Origin: an uncultured Eubacterium sp.
Lineage (GTDB): Bacteria; Bacillota_A; Clostridia; Lachnospirales; Lachnospiraceae
DNA: 12,906 nucleotides
Reading direction: 5' to 3'
Assembly: GCA_948759685.1 (NCBI GenBank)
Contig: CAQBGY010000065.1
Coordinates: 1-12,906 of the forward strand
Shown: positions 7,203 through 12,906 of the stretch, piece by piece
Layout of the letters: every line of letters begins with the position of its first letter
How positions within the stretch are numbered: the stretch's first letter is position 1
Notes under the pieces: model-generated
The model's database searches: none
Told to the model about the DNA's origin: nothing
What the model saw: the letters and a program-made list of their open reading frames with translations, nothing else
Position numbers and translations under genes: made by a program

Positions 7203-7231
7203 GTAATACCATATATGAAAAATCAAGTAAA
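7203..7231 (-). promoter_or_regulatory. Extended -10 promoter of the dehydrogenase-KAS III operon
   Basis: On the minus strand TTTACT (7231-7226) is followed after 17 bases by TATTAC (7208-7203), preceded by TGG as an extended -10. The match is moderate (4 of 6 in each box). It lies about 40 bases upstream of the chosen start at 7166. Confidence 0.45.
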
Positions 7232-7254
7232 TGCTTTTCGTTTGTGTGGGAAGT

Positions 7255-7297
7255 TAAATGGAATAAATGGTCATCTAAATTCTTGGATTTCCATTTA
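7255..7297. promoter_or_regulatory. Inverted repeat in the divergent promoter region, candidate operator
   Basis: TAAATGGAA (7255-7263) and TTCCATTTA (7289-7297) form a perfect 9-bp inverted repeat with a 25-base spacer. A second direct TAAATGG (7264-7270) abuts the left arm. The cluster lies upstream of both divergent promoters, where an activator or shared repressor would sit. TAAATG/CATTTA also forms part of the palindrome at the carboxylase promoter (12263-12279), hinting at common control. Confidence 0.45.
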
Positions 7298-7329
7298 TGT
7301 AATTAAAAATACCAATTATTCTGCATATA

Positions 7330-7358
7330 TTTACCTCCCCTTTTTTCCATGTTAGTAT
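7330..7358 (+). promoter_or_regulatory. Possible promoter of the AfsA-like gene
   Basis: TTTACC (7330-7335) and TAGTAT (7353-7358) are 17 bases apart and lead to the AAGGAGG ribosome binding site at 7373-7379. Both boxes are moderate matches (4 of 6), so a regulated promoter is likely if this is real. Confidence 0.4.
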
Positions 7359-7386
7359 GACAAAAAAATATTTAAGGAGGCATTCT

Positions 7387-8163
7387 ATGTTAGATAATTT
7401 GGAACAAGACAAACTTAAAATCTTCAAAATCTATTTTACTCAAATAGAGCCAAAACTTTTGGGTAAAAATGAAATTTGGGTAAGCGATGTGGCAGAACTG
7501 AAAAAGATAGTATACTGCATCGGAAACGACGGCAGTATTATTTTTGATGATCAGATGAAAAGAGCATACTCCGACTTCTATTCGGCATACTCCTCCGGGA
7601 ATGTACATGCACTTCTTGAGGATTTAAAATGTGGCTACAAGGAGCCAGATGACGCAGTAAATATAATTAAAAAAATACCAGTTCCTATGCAAATACTTGA
7701 TGACATAGGAAATAACCCACAAGCCATTGAAAAGAAATATGTTCACAAGGATCATTCAGATAATGTATTCATTTCAGTTCCTAAACAAATCGGCAATCTG
7801 TTTTATTTTCAGGGTTTCCCTGAAATTTCTGAGATTCAAACAGACCATGAATCCGATCACTTCGATGGCATTAAAATTTTTGAAGTTGCAAGGCAGGCTT
7901 CCATTGCTGCAATGGCTCTTAATGGTTTTCCGCTTGACGCCATCAACATATTGACGAAAAATGCAATATCCTATAAGCACTTTATTGACAAGAATATACC
8001 TTATTACATTCAAACCCTGCCAGCCGTTAAACCTAAAGGCGGACACCTCTATTGTGCTTTCTCAATCATGCAGAGTGACAAAACCTGTGCATATGGATAC
8101 TTCGCAGGTGTCGGGTATACAAGCAGAGATGAATATTTAAAAATAAGAAAACGGGGGAACTAA
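7387..8163 (+). CDS. AfsA-type hotdog domain protein (A-factor/gamma-butyrolactone synthase-like)
   Basis: A 258-residue protein. Residues from about 118 to the end follow the AfsA pattern: YVHK (compare VHR in AfsA), NVFISVPKQIGNLFYFQGFPE, then SDHFDGIKIFEVARQASIAAM. The last segment matches the AfsA block NDHVPGMLLLEAARQAA, including E166, R169 and Q170, and is followed by a segment like the AfsA hotdog helix exit. AfsA joins a beta-ketoacyl chain to dihydroxyacetone phosphate in making gamma-butyrolactone signals. Streptomyces AfsA has two such domains in about 300 residues; here there is one, with an unrecognised N-terminal stretch of about 110 residues. AAGGAGG ends seven bases before the ATG at 7387; an upstream in-frame ATG at 7357 lies before that site and is rejected. 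It faces the KAS III operon and is followed by a membrane protein gene. Binding of a non-ketoacyl substrate cannot be excluded. Confidence 0.7.
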   Translation: MLDNLEQDKLKIFKIYFTQIEPKLLGKNEIWVSDVAELKKIVYCIGNDGSIIFDDQMKRAYSDFYSAYSSGNVHALLEDLKCGYKEPDDAVNIIKKIPVPMQILDDIGNNPQAIEKKYVHKDHSDNVFISVPKQIGNLFYFQGFPEISEIQTDHESDHFDGIKIFEVARQASIAAMALNGFPLDAINILTKNAISYKHFIDKNIPYYIQTLPAVKPKGGHLYCAFSIMQSDKTCAYGYFAGVGYTSRDEYLKIRKRGN

Positions 8164-8176
8164 GTCAATACAGATT

Positions 8177-8581
8177 ATGAAAATATTAAAAATTTTTATC
8201 ACGCTATTCAACGCATTAACTTCAATTATGCATGTTCTATTTCAGGTATATATACTGAATCATGTAGATATTGGGGCATATACAAAATTTCTTCTAACGG
8301 AAAATATACTAATTGCTTTGGTATTCTTTCTTGTGTGTATTGAGCTAATATATTCCAAATTTGACAGAAGAACTATTCGTTGCAATATTTTTATATGGTT
8401 CTTTTTTGCCGGGTGCATTTCCATACTCAAACCTGAACATACTACACTTGATATGTTTAACTTAACGCTTCCATTCAGACAATGGATCATTCTATTGGCT
8501 ATATCATTCACAGCAATAACCACAGATATACTCTATCTGCTGCTACATAAAACAATTGAACCCAAAAACATCTTGTCATAA
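8177..8581 (+). CDS. Small integral membrane protein, four predicted helices
   Basis: A 134-residue, strongly hydrophobic protein that I do not recognise. Likely membrane segments are at about residues 7-27, 41-60, 69-87 and 102-122. Short charged loops (YSKFDRRTIR and KPEHTTLD) lie between them, and HKTIEPKNILS forms the tail. There is no cleavable signal peptide and no clear catalytic motif. It begins 13 bases after the AfsA-like gene with only a weak ribosome site (GGGGGA about 17 bases upstream), so translation may be coupled to the gene before. Shared transcription with the AfsA-like gene and a joint terminator suggest a role in export, sensing or membrane-linked synthesis of the same product. 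This is inferred only from position. Confidence 0.65.
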   Translation: MKILKIFITLFNALTSIMHVLFQVYILNHVDIGAYTKFLLTENILIALVFFLVCIELIYSKFDRRTIRCNIFIWFFFAGCISILKPEHTTLDMFNLTLPFRQWIILLAISFTAITTDILYLLLHKTIEPKNILS

Positions 8582-8606
8582 ACGCTTGAACACCTTGCAG
8601 AAGATT

Positions 8607-8640
8607 AAAAAAGGAGATTATCAATCTCCTTTTATTTTTT
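8607..8640. terminator. Bidirectional terminator between convergent operons
   Basis: AAAAGGAGATT (8609-8619) and AATCTCCTTTT (8623-8633) form a perfect 11-bp stem with a 3-base loop. TTTATTTTTT follows on the plus strand and the A run at 8607-8612 gives a T tract on the minus strand. It ends both the AfsA-like/membrane unit and the carboxylase operon. Confidence 0.9.
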
Positions 8641-8665
8641 CTAATATTAACTAAAACTCCTACTA

Positions 8666-10012
8666 TTACTTATGCATAAATTCCTCTACAAACAGATTAT
8701 CATAACTCCCGTCAATAAACTTCTCTTCCATGATAAGTTTGCGAAGAAATGATATAGTTGTATACACTCCCTCGATTTTTGTAGAGGACAATGCAACTTC
8801 CATTTTCCGTATTGCATCCATGCGGTCCTTCCCAAGAACTATTACTTTTCCTAGCATAGAATCATAATAAGGCAGAACCTTATATCCCGAATAAATAAAC
8901 GTATCCACTCTAACATCGGGACTTCCATACGGCGGAATAAATAATTCTATTTCCCCCACAGATGGAGAAAAATGCATATCCGGGTTTTCCGCATTAATCC
9001 TACACTCAATTGCACTGCCATGATAATTCACTTGTTCTTGTGTCAATGCCAGTTTTTCTTCTCTTGCCACCTTAATCTGTTCTTTAACAAGATCAATATT
9101 ATATATCATTTCTGTAACCGGATGCTCCACTTGTATTCTTGTGTTCATTTCCATAAAATAATACTTTTCATTCTCATAGTCATATATAAATTCAACGGTT
9201 CCCAATCCAACATATTTGATTTCTTTGCCAAGCCGCACTGCGGATTGACACATTTCTTCTCTAAGTTTTGGCGGCAGTAGCGGAGCTGGCGATTCTTCAA
9301 TCAGTTTTTGCATATTACGCTGTATGGAGCAGATCCTCTCCCCTAAATGTATGCAGTTACCATACATATCTCCTAAAATCTGCACTTCTATATGTCTGAA
9401 TTTAGGTATATACTTCTCAAGGTACACACCATCTTCTCCAAAACTCAACTTTGTTTCGCTCTTTATTATGGAGAACTGCTTTATTGCTTCTTTTTTAGTA
9501 TTACAAACCTTTATCCCTTTTCCACCACCGCCAGAAGCAGATTTCAGAATAATCGGAAAACCGGTTTTTTCAACGATACTCTCTAATTCCTTGCTGCTCT
9601 TAATCAAATCATCAACGCCTGGCACCACAGGAATATCTATATTTTTAGCAATTTCTTTTGCTTTCAGCTTGTCTCCCATGCAAATCAAATTATCAAGGCT
9701 GGGACCTATAAATTTAATCTGTTCCTTTTCACACAATTTTCTAAACATTATATTCTCTGCCAAAAATCCATATCCCGGATGTATTGCATCGCACCTAGTC
9801 AGTTTTGCCAGCTCAATAATATTATTCATGTGCAAATAGCTTTCTGTAGGTTGAGCTTTCCCGATCTGGTATGATTCATCGGCTAACATGATATGTAAAG
9901 ACTCTTTATCCGCTTCTGAATATACTGCCACAGTTTCAATGTTCAGCTCTTTGCATGCCTTAATAATGCGAATAGCAATCTCCCCTCTATTCGCAATCAA
10001 TATTTTTTTCAT
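8666..10012 (-). CDS. accC: Acetyl-CoA carboxylase, biotin carboxylase subunit
   Basis: A 448-residue protein of standard AccC length. It makes carboxybiotin from bicarbonate and ATP on the carrier protein. Seen in order: MKKILIANRGEIAIRIIKAC, AIHPGYGFLAEN, the ATP-grasp glycine loop SASGGGGKGIK (about 158-168), and FMEMNTRIQVEHPVTEM with E288, N290, R292 and E296 at the same numbers as the E. coli active site. In the nucleotide-side segment the usual RRHQK or RRNQK reads RNMQK, a mild change. ATG at 10012 follows GAGG by eight bases; a GTG 10 codons upstream is unlikely. It is the last gene of the operon, 51 bases after accB and convergent on the AfsA-like operon. Confidence 0.95.
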   Translation of the reverse strand: MKKILIANRGEIAIRIIKACKELNIETVAVYSEADKESLHIMLADESYQIGKAQPTESYLHMNNIIELAKLTRCDAIHPGYGFLAENIMFRKLCEKEQIKFIGPSLDNLICMGDKLKAKEIAKNIDIPVVPGVDDLIKSSKELESIVEKTGFPIILKSASGGGGKGIKVCNTKKEAIKQFSIIKSETKLSFGEDGVYLEKYIPKFRHIEVQILGDMYGNCIHLGERICSIQRNMQKLIEESPAPLLPPKLREEMCQSAVRLGKEIKYVGLGTVEFIYDYENEKYYFMEMNTRIQVEHPVTEMIYNIDLVKEQIKVAREEKLALTQEQVNYHGSAIECRINAENPDMHFSPSVGEIELFIPPYGSPDVRVDTFIYSGYKVLPYYDSMLGKVIVLGKDRMDAIRKMEVALSSTKIEGVYTTISFLRKLIMEEKFIDGSYDNLFVEEFMHK

Positions 10013-10063
10013 AACATAGCCTCTTTTCCTTATTTTAAACACAACACAGTTTAACAGTTCAAA

Positions 10064-10516
10064 CTATTGTGGAACGATTTTCAATAACACTTGCCCATGC
10101 TCCACCATTTGCCCATCAACTATCGGAATTTCCTTTACGACTCCAGATACATCTGTTCTTATCTCATTAAATGTTTTCATTGCCTCGATTAATCCTACGA
10201 CTACCCCGCTCTCAATATAATCCCCTTCCTTAACATAAGCAGGACTTCCGGGATTAGGTGAATTGTAAAAAACACCGACCATAGGAGAGTTGATTGTTAC
10301 AATGTCCACACCACTATGAACCTCCTGTGCTTTCTCTTCCAACGCAGTATGTGCGTGCTGCACTAAATCTGTTGAAAAATCATTCGACTGTTCTTTTTTA
10401 ATGTTTATTTCAACATCTTGTAGCTGTACTTGCAGCACATCAATTTTATTATCCGTATAAAACCTCAACACCTTATCCAATAAATTATTCTGTGCAACAC
10501 TCTCATTATTTGCCAT
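10064..10516 (-). CDS. accB: Biotin carboxyl carrier protein of acetyl-CoA carboxylase
   Basis: A 150-residue carrier. The N-terminal helix region (residues 10-42, LLDKVLRFYTDNKIDVLQVQ and on) is followed by a charged linker. The C-terminal biotinyl domain runs from about 72 to 150: INSPMVGVFYNSPNPG, VKEGDYIESG, the biotin site EAMKTFNEI with K114, and GQMVEHGQVLLKI. The usual EAMKLMNEI here has TF, still within family variation. The start ATG overlaps the last 11 bases of the AccD-AccA gene with GGAGG close by, so translation is likely coupled, which would suit fixed subunit ratios. Biotin must be added by BirA, which is not in the window. Confidence 0.93.
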   Translation of the reverse strand: MANNESVAQNNLLDKVLRFYTDNKIDVLQVQLQDVEINIKKEQSNDFSTDLVQHAHTALEEKAQEVHSGVDIVTINSPMVGVFYNSPNPGSPAYVKEGDYIESGVVVGLIEAMKTFNEIRTDVSGVVKEIPIVDGQMVEHGQVLLKIVPQ

Positions 10517-12215
10517 TTTTATCTTCCTCCTTATTAAAACACCCTATATTTTTATATTTATTTTTTCTTTTTTCCATTATCAACTCATGCTCTAAGGGCA
10601 TAAGCTCTCTTAAATATTTCAATATATATGACTTTATGATACCCGATTGGCGAACCGCATCTTCTTCTGACTTTATTATTAATTCAGGAATTATGTCATC
10701 AATTATTCCCATTTTCTCTAAGTCCTGCGCTGTAATTTTTAAATTTTTCATAGCCTTCTCAACTTTATTACTATCTTTCCATAAAATTGAGGCTGCACCT
10801 TCTGGTGAAATAACCGAGAATAAAGCATTTTCCAACATTAATATTATATTTGCCGTGCCAATCGCCAAAGCACCCCCGCTTCCACCTTCTCCAATCACAA
10901 CAGATATGTTAGGAACTCTTGACTGAATCATTGTCAGAATACAGTTTGCTATAGCCTCACTTTGATTCTGCATTTCTGAATCAGCAGTTGGATCAGCCCC
11001 CTTTGTATCAATAAATGTTATCACTGGCAATCCTAACCGGTCTGCCATCTTTATAATGCGACTGGCTTTTCTGTAGCCAGCAGGCTTTACCATGCCAAAA
11101 TTTCTATAAAGATTTTCGTCTAAGTTTTTTCCACGCTGCTGACCAATGAAAACAGCTTTTATTCCATCTATATACCCTATTCCTGCCATTATTGCCTTAT
11201 CATCTTCTGTCACCCTGTCTCCGTGCAGCTCAACGAAATCTTCAACCAGAAATCCAATATAATCCTTAGTTGTAAGCCTGTCATTTCTTCTTACCATTTC
11301 CAGCTTCTCTATTGGCTGCAAATTTTTTGTATTTAGTTGCAAGGGCTTAAATTCCTTTTGTTCACTTACCTCTTTTGCAGCAGCTCCCTTTTTTAGCAGT
11401 CTTGCCAAATAATCTCGCTGTAGCTCCCTCCCAATAATATCATCTATATGACCATGTTCTTTTAAAAACTCTGCTGTTTGGAAACCGTCCGGCAGATCAG
11501 CCTTTAAGGTTTGCGCAATTACTTTTTTACCTGCAAAACCAATAATAGCTTTTGGTTCCGCCAACAATATATCACTTAAAACTGCAAAACTCGCTGATAC
11601 ACCTCCGGTTGTGGGGTTTGTTAGAATATTGATTGTCATTAACCCCGCATTTTTCAAATCATCAAATGCCGATACAGTTTTTGACATCTGCATTAAACTA
11701 TACATCCCCTCCTGCATTCTGGCACCACCTGAAGCAATAATGCTGATAACGGATAGTTTTTCTTCTAATGCCCTGTTTACTGCCTCCAATATCTTTTGTC
11801 CCACAACAGTTCCCATACTTCCCATTCTAAATTCGCTTTCCATTACAATCAGGACACACTTAATACCTTTGATTTTTCCAATACCTGTTATAACCGCTTC
11901 ATTTAAACCCGTTTTACGCTTATCCTGCTCTAATTTCTCAACATACCCCTCAAACTTTAAAATATCCTTTGCTGTATATTCCTGATTAAATTCAACAAAG
12001 GACTTATCATCACAAATATATGCTATCCGTTCCATAGCGCTCATTTTGTAATGATAACCACACACTCTGCATACTTTTCCATTCTCTTTTAATTGTGAAC
12101 TTAAATTAGAGCTTCCACATTCAGGACATATTTCTATGCTTTCTTCAACTAGCTCCGTACTATGCAGTTCCGTCTTACGGTATATTTTTTTTACAGGACT
12201 CATAAAAGAATACAT
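10506..12215 (-). CDS. Fused carboxyltransferase beta-alpha subunit (AccD-AccA) of acetyl-CoA carboxylase
   Basis: One 569-residue protein carries both carboxyltransferase subunits, which are separate in most bacteria. Residues 30-285 are AccD: zinc-finger cysteines C30, C33, C49 and C52, then MGSMGTVVGQK, SGGARMQEGMYSLMQM and TTGGVSASFA. Residues about 300-540 are AccA: DYIGFLVEDFVELHGDR, GMVKPAGYRKA, GEGGSGGALAIG and SVISPEGAASILWK. The AccA loop usually reading DTPGAYPG (then AEERGQSEAIA) is DTKGADPTADSEMQNQSEAIA here, a change in a normally rigid segment. The enzyme moves CO2 from biotin to acetyl-CoA, giving malonyl-CoA. It is the first gene of the acc operon, with AGAGGTGG before the ATG. 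The fusion and the changed loop could mean a specialised carboxylase with another acyl-CoA substrate; the acetyl-CoA role stays the default. Confidence 0.9.
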   Translation of the reverse strand: MYSFMSPVKKIYRKTELHSTELVEESIEICPECGSSNLSSQLKENGKVCRVCGYHYKMSAMERIAYICDDKSFVEFNQEYTAKDILKFEGYVEKLEQDKRKTGLNEAVITGIGKIKGIKCVLIVMESEFRMGSMGTVVGQKILEAVNRALEEKLSVISIIASGGARMQEGMYSLMQMSKTVSAFDDLKNAGLMTINILTNPTTGGVSASFAVLSDILLAEPKAIIGFAGKKVIAQTLKADLPDGFQTAEFLKEHGHIDDIIGRELQRDYLARLLKKGAAAKEVSEQKEFKPLQLNTKNLQPIEKLEMVRRNDRLTTKDYIGFLVEDFVELHGDRVTEDDKAIMAGIGYIDGIKAVFIGQQRGKNLDENLYRNFGMVKPAGYRKASRIIKMADRLGLPVITFIDTKGADPTADSEMQNQSEAIANCILTMIQSRVPNISVVIGEGGSGGALAIGTANIILMLENALFSVISPEGAASILWKDSNKVEKAMKNLKITAQDLEKMGIIDDIIPELIIKSEEDAVRQSGIIKSYILKYLRELMPLEHELIMEKRKNKYKNIGCFNKEEDKNGK

Positions 12216-12248
12216 TTACACCACCTCTAATAATATTTTTCTTAAAGA

Positions 12249-12277
12249 AATCTATCATATCTCATTTACACTGTAAA
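12249..12277 (-). promoter_or_regulatory. Promoter of the acetyl-CoA carboxylase operon
   Basis: On the minus strand TTTACA (12277-12272) is a 5 of 6 match to the -35 box. After 17 bases it is followed by TAGATT (12254-12249); TATGAT (12259-12254) is an alternative -10. The -35 lies inside the palindrome at 12263-12279, so a factor bound there would control this promoter directly. Confidence 0.5.
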
Positions 12278-12279
12278 TG
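12263..12279. promoter_or_regulatory. Perfect 17-base palindrome at the acc promoter, candidate operator
   Basis: CATTTACA, one base, then TGTAAATG is a perfect 8-bp dyad covering the acc -35 box. This is the form expected for a dimeric repressor or activator. It does not match the FapR or FabT fatty-acid operators as I know them, so the regulator is open. Confidence 0.6.
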
Positions 12280-12311
12280 TTCATTGAATATTTGGTATTT
12301 TACAATGAACA
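12278..12311. promoter_or_regulatory. Second inverted repeat upstream of the acc promoter
   Basis: TGTTCATTG (12278-12286) and CAATGAACA (12303-12311) form a perfect 9-bp inverted repeat with a 16-base spacer, just upstream of the -35 box for minus-strand transcription. Without a T run it is unlikely to be a terminator; an activator site is the simplest reading. It shares two bases with the neighbouring palindrome. Confidence 0.5.
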
Positions 12312-12347
12312 AATAGCTTTTTAATATCTCTATTCGGTTCTTAATTC

Positions 12348-12378
12348 AAAAAAGTTTTGCTTTTCAGCAAAACTTTTT
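12348..12378 (-). terminator. Rho-independent terminator after the LytTR gene
   Basis: AAAAAGTTTTGC (12349-12360) pairs perfectly with GCAAAACTTTTT (12367-12378) around a 6-base loop. On the minus strand it ends in a run of six T. It overlaps the stop codon of the response-regulator gene and so isolates it from the acc promoter region. Confidence 0.88.
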
Positions 12379-12853
12379 ATCCCAGTTGATCGCCATAGTA
12401 ATCCAGCAACGCCTCTTTAAATTGTTTCTTGCGATATTTGCTTAATGGTATTTTTACGTCTTTTCCAATCGCCACTTCGTACTCTACAACAGACTTGACA
12501 TAAGCCAGATTTACTATATATGCCCGGTGACACCTGAAAAAGCATTTGTCTAATAATGCTTCATGTTCTTTCATATTGCGATAGCTCACAATTTCATCCG
12601 TCTTAGTATGTATTAATGTATTCCGCCCTACCGTTTCTATATAAATCACATCAGATAACATTATTTTGAAAATACCACTATCGTTCTTTTCGATAAAGAA
12701 TCTATTATTTTCCAATTCTATTGATTTCACCACATTCTGTAGTTCTTTCTCAAACTGGTTGTATTTTAATGGCTTGATTAAATAGCGTTCTGCTTTCACG
12801 CTATATCCCTCCAGAACATACTTAACCAGCGATGTCAGGAAAAATATCTTAAC
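12377..12853 (-). CDS. LytTR-family response regulator, C-terminal part (gene rearranged)
   Basis: About 158 residues read leftward. They start within the fourth strand of a receiver domain, KIFFLTSLVKYVLEGYSVKA, followed by ERYLIKPLKYNQFEKEL, the usual receiver end with the conserved lysine-proline. A LytTR DNA-binding domain follows: MLSDVIYIETVGRNTLIHT, FFRCHRAYIVNLAYVKSV and IPLSKYRKKQFKEALL. Such AgrA/VirR-like proteins bind direct repeats and often serve peptide or small-signal sensing. The frame stays open to the right edge, but beyond about 12853 it stops looking like a receiver, because that DNA encodes a receiver on the other strand. An internal GTG at 12799 has no fitting ribosome site. 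As seen, the receiver lacks its phospho-acceptor half, so function is doubtful unless the rearrangement is reversible. Confidence 0.82.
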   Translation of the reverse strand, partial: VKIFFLTSLVKYVLEGYSVKAERYLIKPLKYNQFEKELQNVVKSIELENNRFFIEKNDSGIFKIMLSDVIYIETVGRNTLIHTKTDEIVSYRNMKEHEALLDKCFFRCHRAYIVNLAYVKSVVEYEVAIGKDVKIPLSKYRKKQFKEALLDYYGDQLG

Positions 12854-12906
12854 ATTGATATTGTTTTTTTGGACATTCAGATGCCGGGGATTAATGGAAT
12901 AGATGT
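12836..12906 (+). pseudogene. Receiver-domain fragment with phospho-acceptor aspartate, opposite strand to its LytTR half
   Basis: The plus strand reads QEKYLNIDIVFLDIQMPGINGIDV up to the right edge, with no stop in that stretch. FLDIQMPG is the third strand and loop of a response-regulator receiver; the phospho-acceptor is the GAC at 12872-12874. The N-terminal half of the receiver should lie to the left, but that DNA encodes the end of a receiver on the other strand. The two pieces meet at AATATC / GATATT around 12843-12862. This is direct sign of an inversion or a fold-back join. Confidence 0.75.

Noticed and set aside
6207..8163. Olefin (OleABCD) biosynthesis locus
   Set aside because: KAS III plus an OleD-like dehydrogenase hinted at it, but no OleB hydrolase or OleC ligase is present, and the KAS III has the normal FabH triad and motifs.
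10046..10059. Two ACAGTT repeats resembling LytTR/AgrA half-sites
   Set aside because: They are 8 bases apart instead of about 21 and lie inside the acc operon between accB and accC, so chance is likelier than a regulatory site.
12842..12862. Attachment site of an invertase
   Set aside because: The palindrome is short (6-bp arms), no recombinase gene is in the window and no second copy of the repeat was found, so a site-specific system is not supported.
1..12906. CRISPR arrays, tRNA or rRNA genes, riboswitches, insertion sequences
   Set aside because: No regular repeat-spacer pattern, cloverleaf, rRNA-like stretch, transposase or terminal inverted repeats were seen on either strand.

Overview
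The window is AT-rich with strong AGGAGG-type ribosome binding sites, tight operons, an HxlR regulator, LytTR and ECF-sigma regulation and split-type acetyl-CoA carboxylase subunits. It most resembles a gut-type Clostridia genome (Lachnospiraceae-like). That placement is inferred from gene families and base composition only. No tRNA, rRNA, CRISPR array or insertion sequence was seen, and no stretch over 300 bases lacks a gene.

Left part (1-2930). The 5' part of an ECF-type sigma factor runs off the left edge. It is preceded by a promoter-like TGAAAC / CGTA pair typical of ECF autoregulation. Next, on the same strand, are two tandem paralogous radical SAM proteins (558-2374) ending in a clear terminator. 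Diverging from them is an HxlR-family regulator (2554-2886). The gap between holds a perfect 8-bp dyad and an AGTGATTACT decamer that recurs at the regulator's ribosome binding site.

Central part (2937-8581). A four-gene minus-strand operon reads, in order of transcription: extended short-chain dehydrogenase, divergent IspH/LytB-like iron-sulfur protein, ketoacyl synthase III with an intact Cys-His-Asn triad, and a 4-hydroxybutyrate/butyrate-type CoA-transferase. Diverging from it are a protein with one AfsA-type (A-factor, gamma-butyrolactone synthase) hotdog domain and a small four-helix membrane protein. The 220-base divergent region has promoters on both strands and a 9-bp inverted repeat between them.

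Right part (8666-12215). A complete acetyl-CoA carboxylase operon is convergent on the AfsA-like operon: a fused AccD-AccA polypeptide, biotin carrier protein and biotin carboxylase. Its promoter overlaps a perfect 17-bp palindrome and is followed by a second inverted repeat.

Right edge (12377-12906). The LytTR output domain of a response regulator reads leftward. The phospho-acceptor segment of a receiver domain reads rightward, and the two meet at a small palindrome near 12842-12862. A receiver gene has been inverted or folded back here.

Putting it together: carboxylase (malonyl-CoA), KAS III (beta-ketoacyl chain), AfsA-like condensing hotdog protein, reductase, an unusual Fe-S reductase-like protein and a CoA-transferase form a plausible small-molecule pathway. 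It may be a butyrolactone- or butenolide-like signal in a Firmicute, with a LytTR regulator nearby. The genes and motifs are seen in the sequence; the product is inference.
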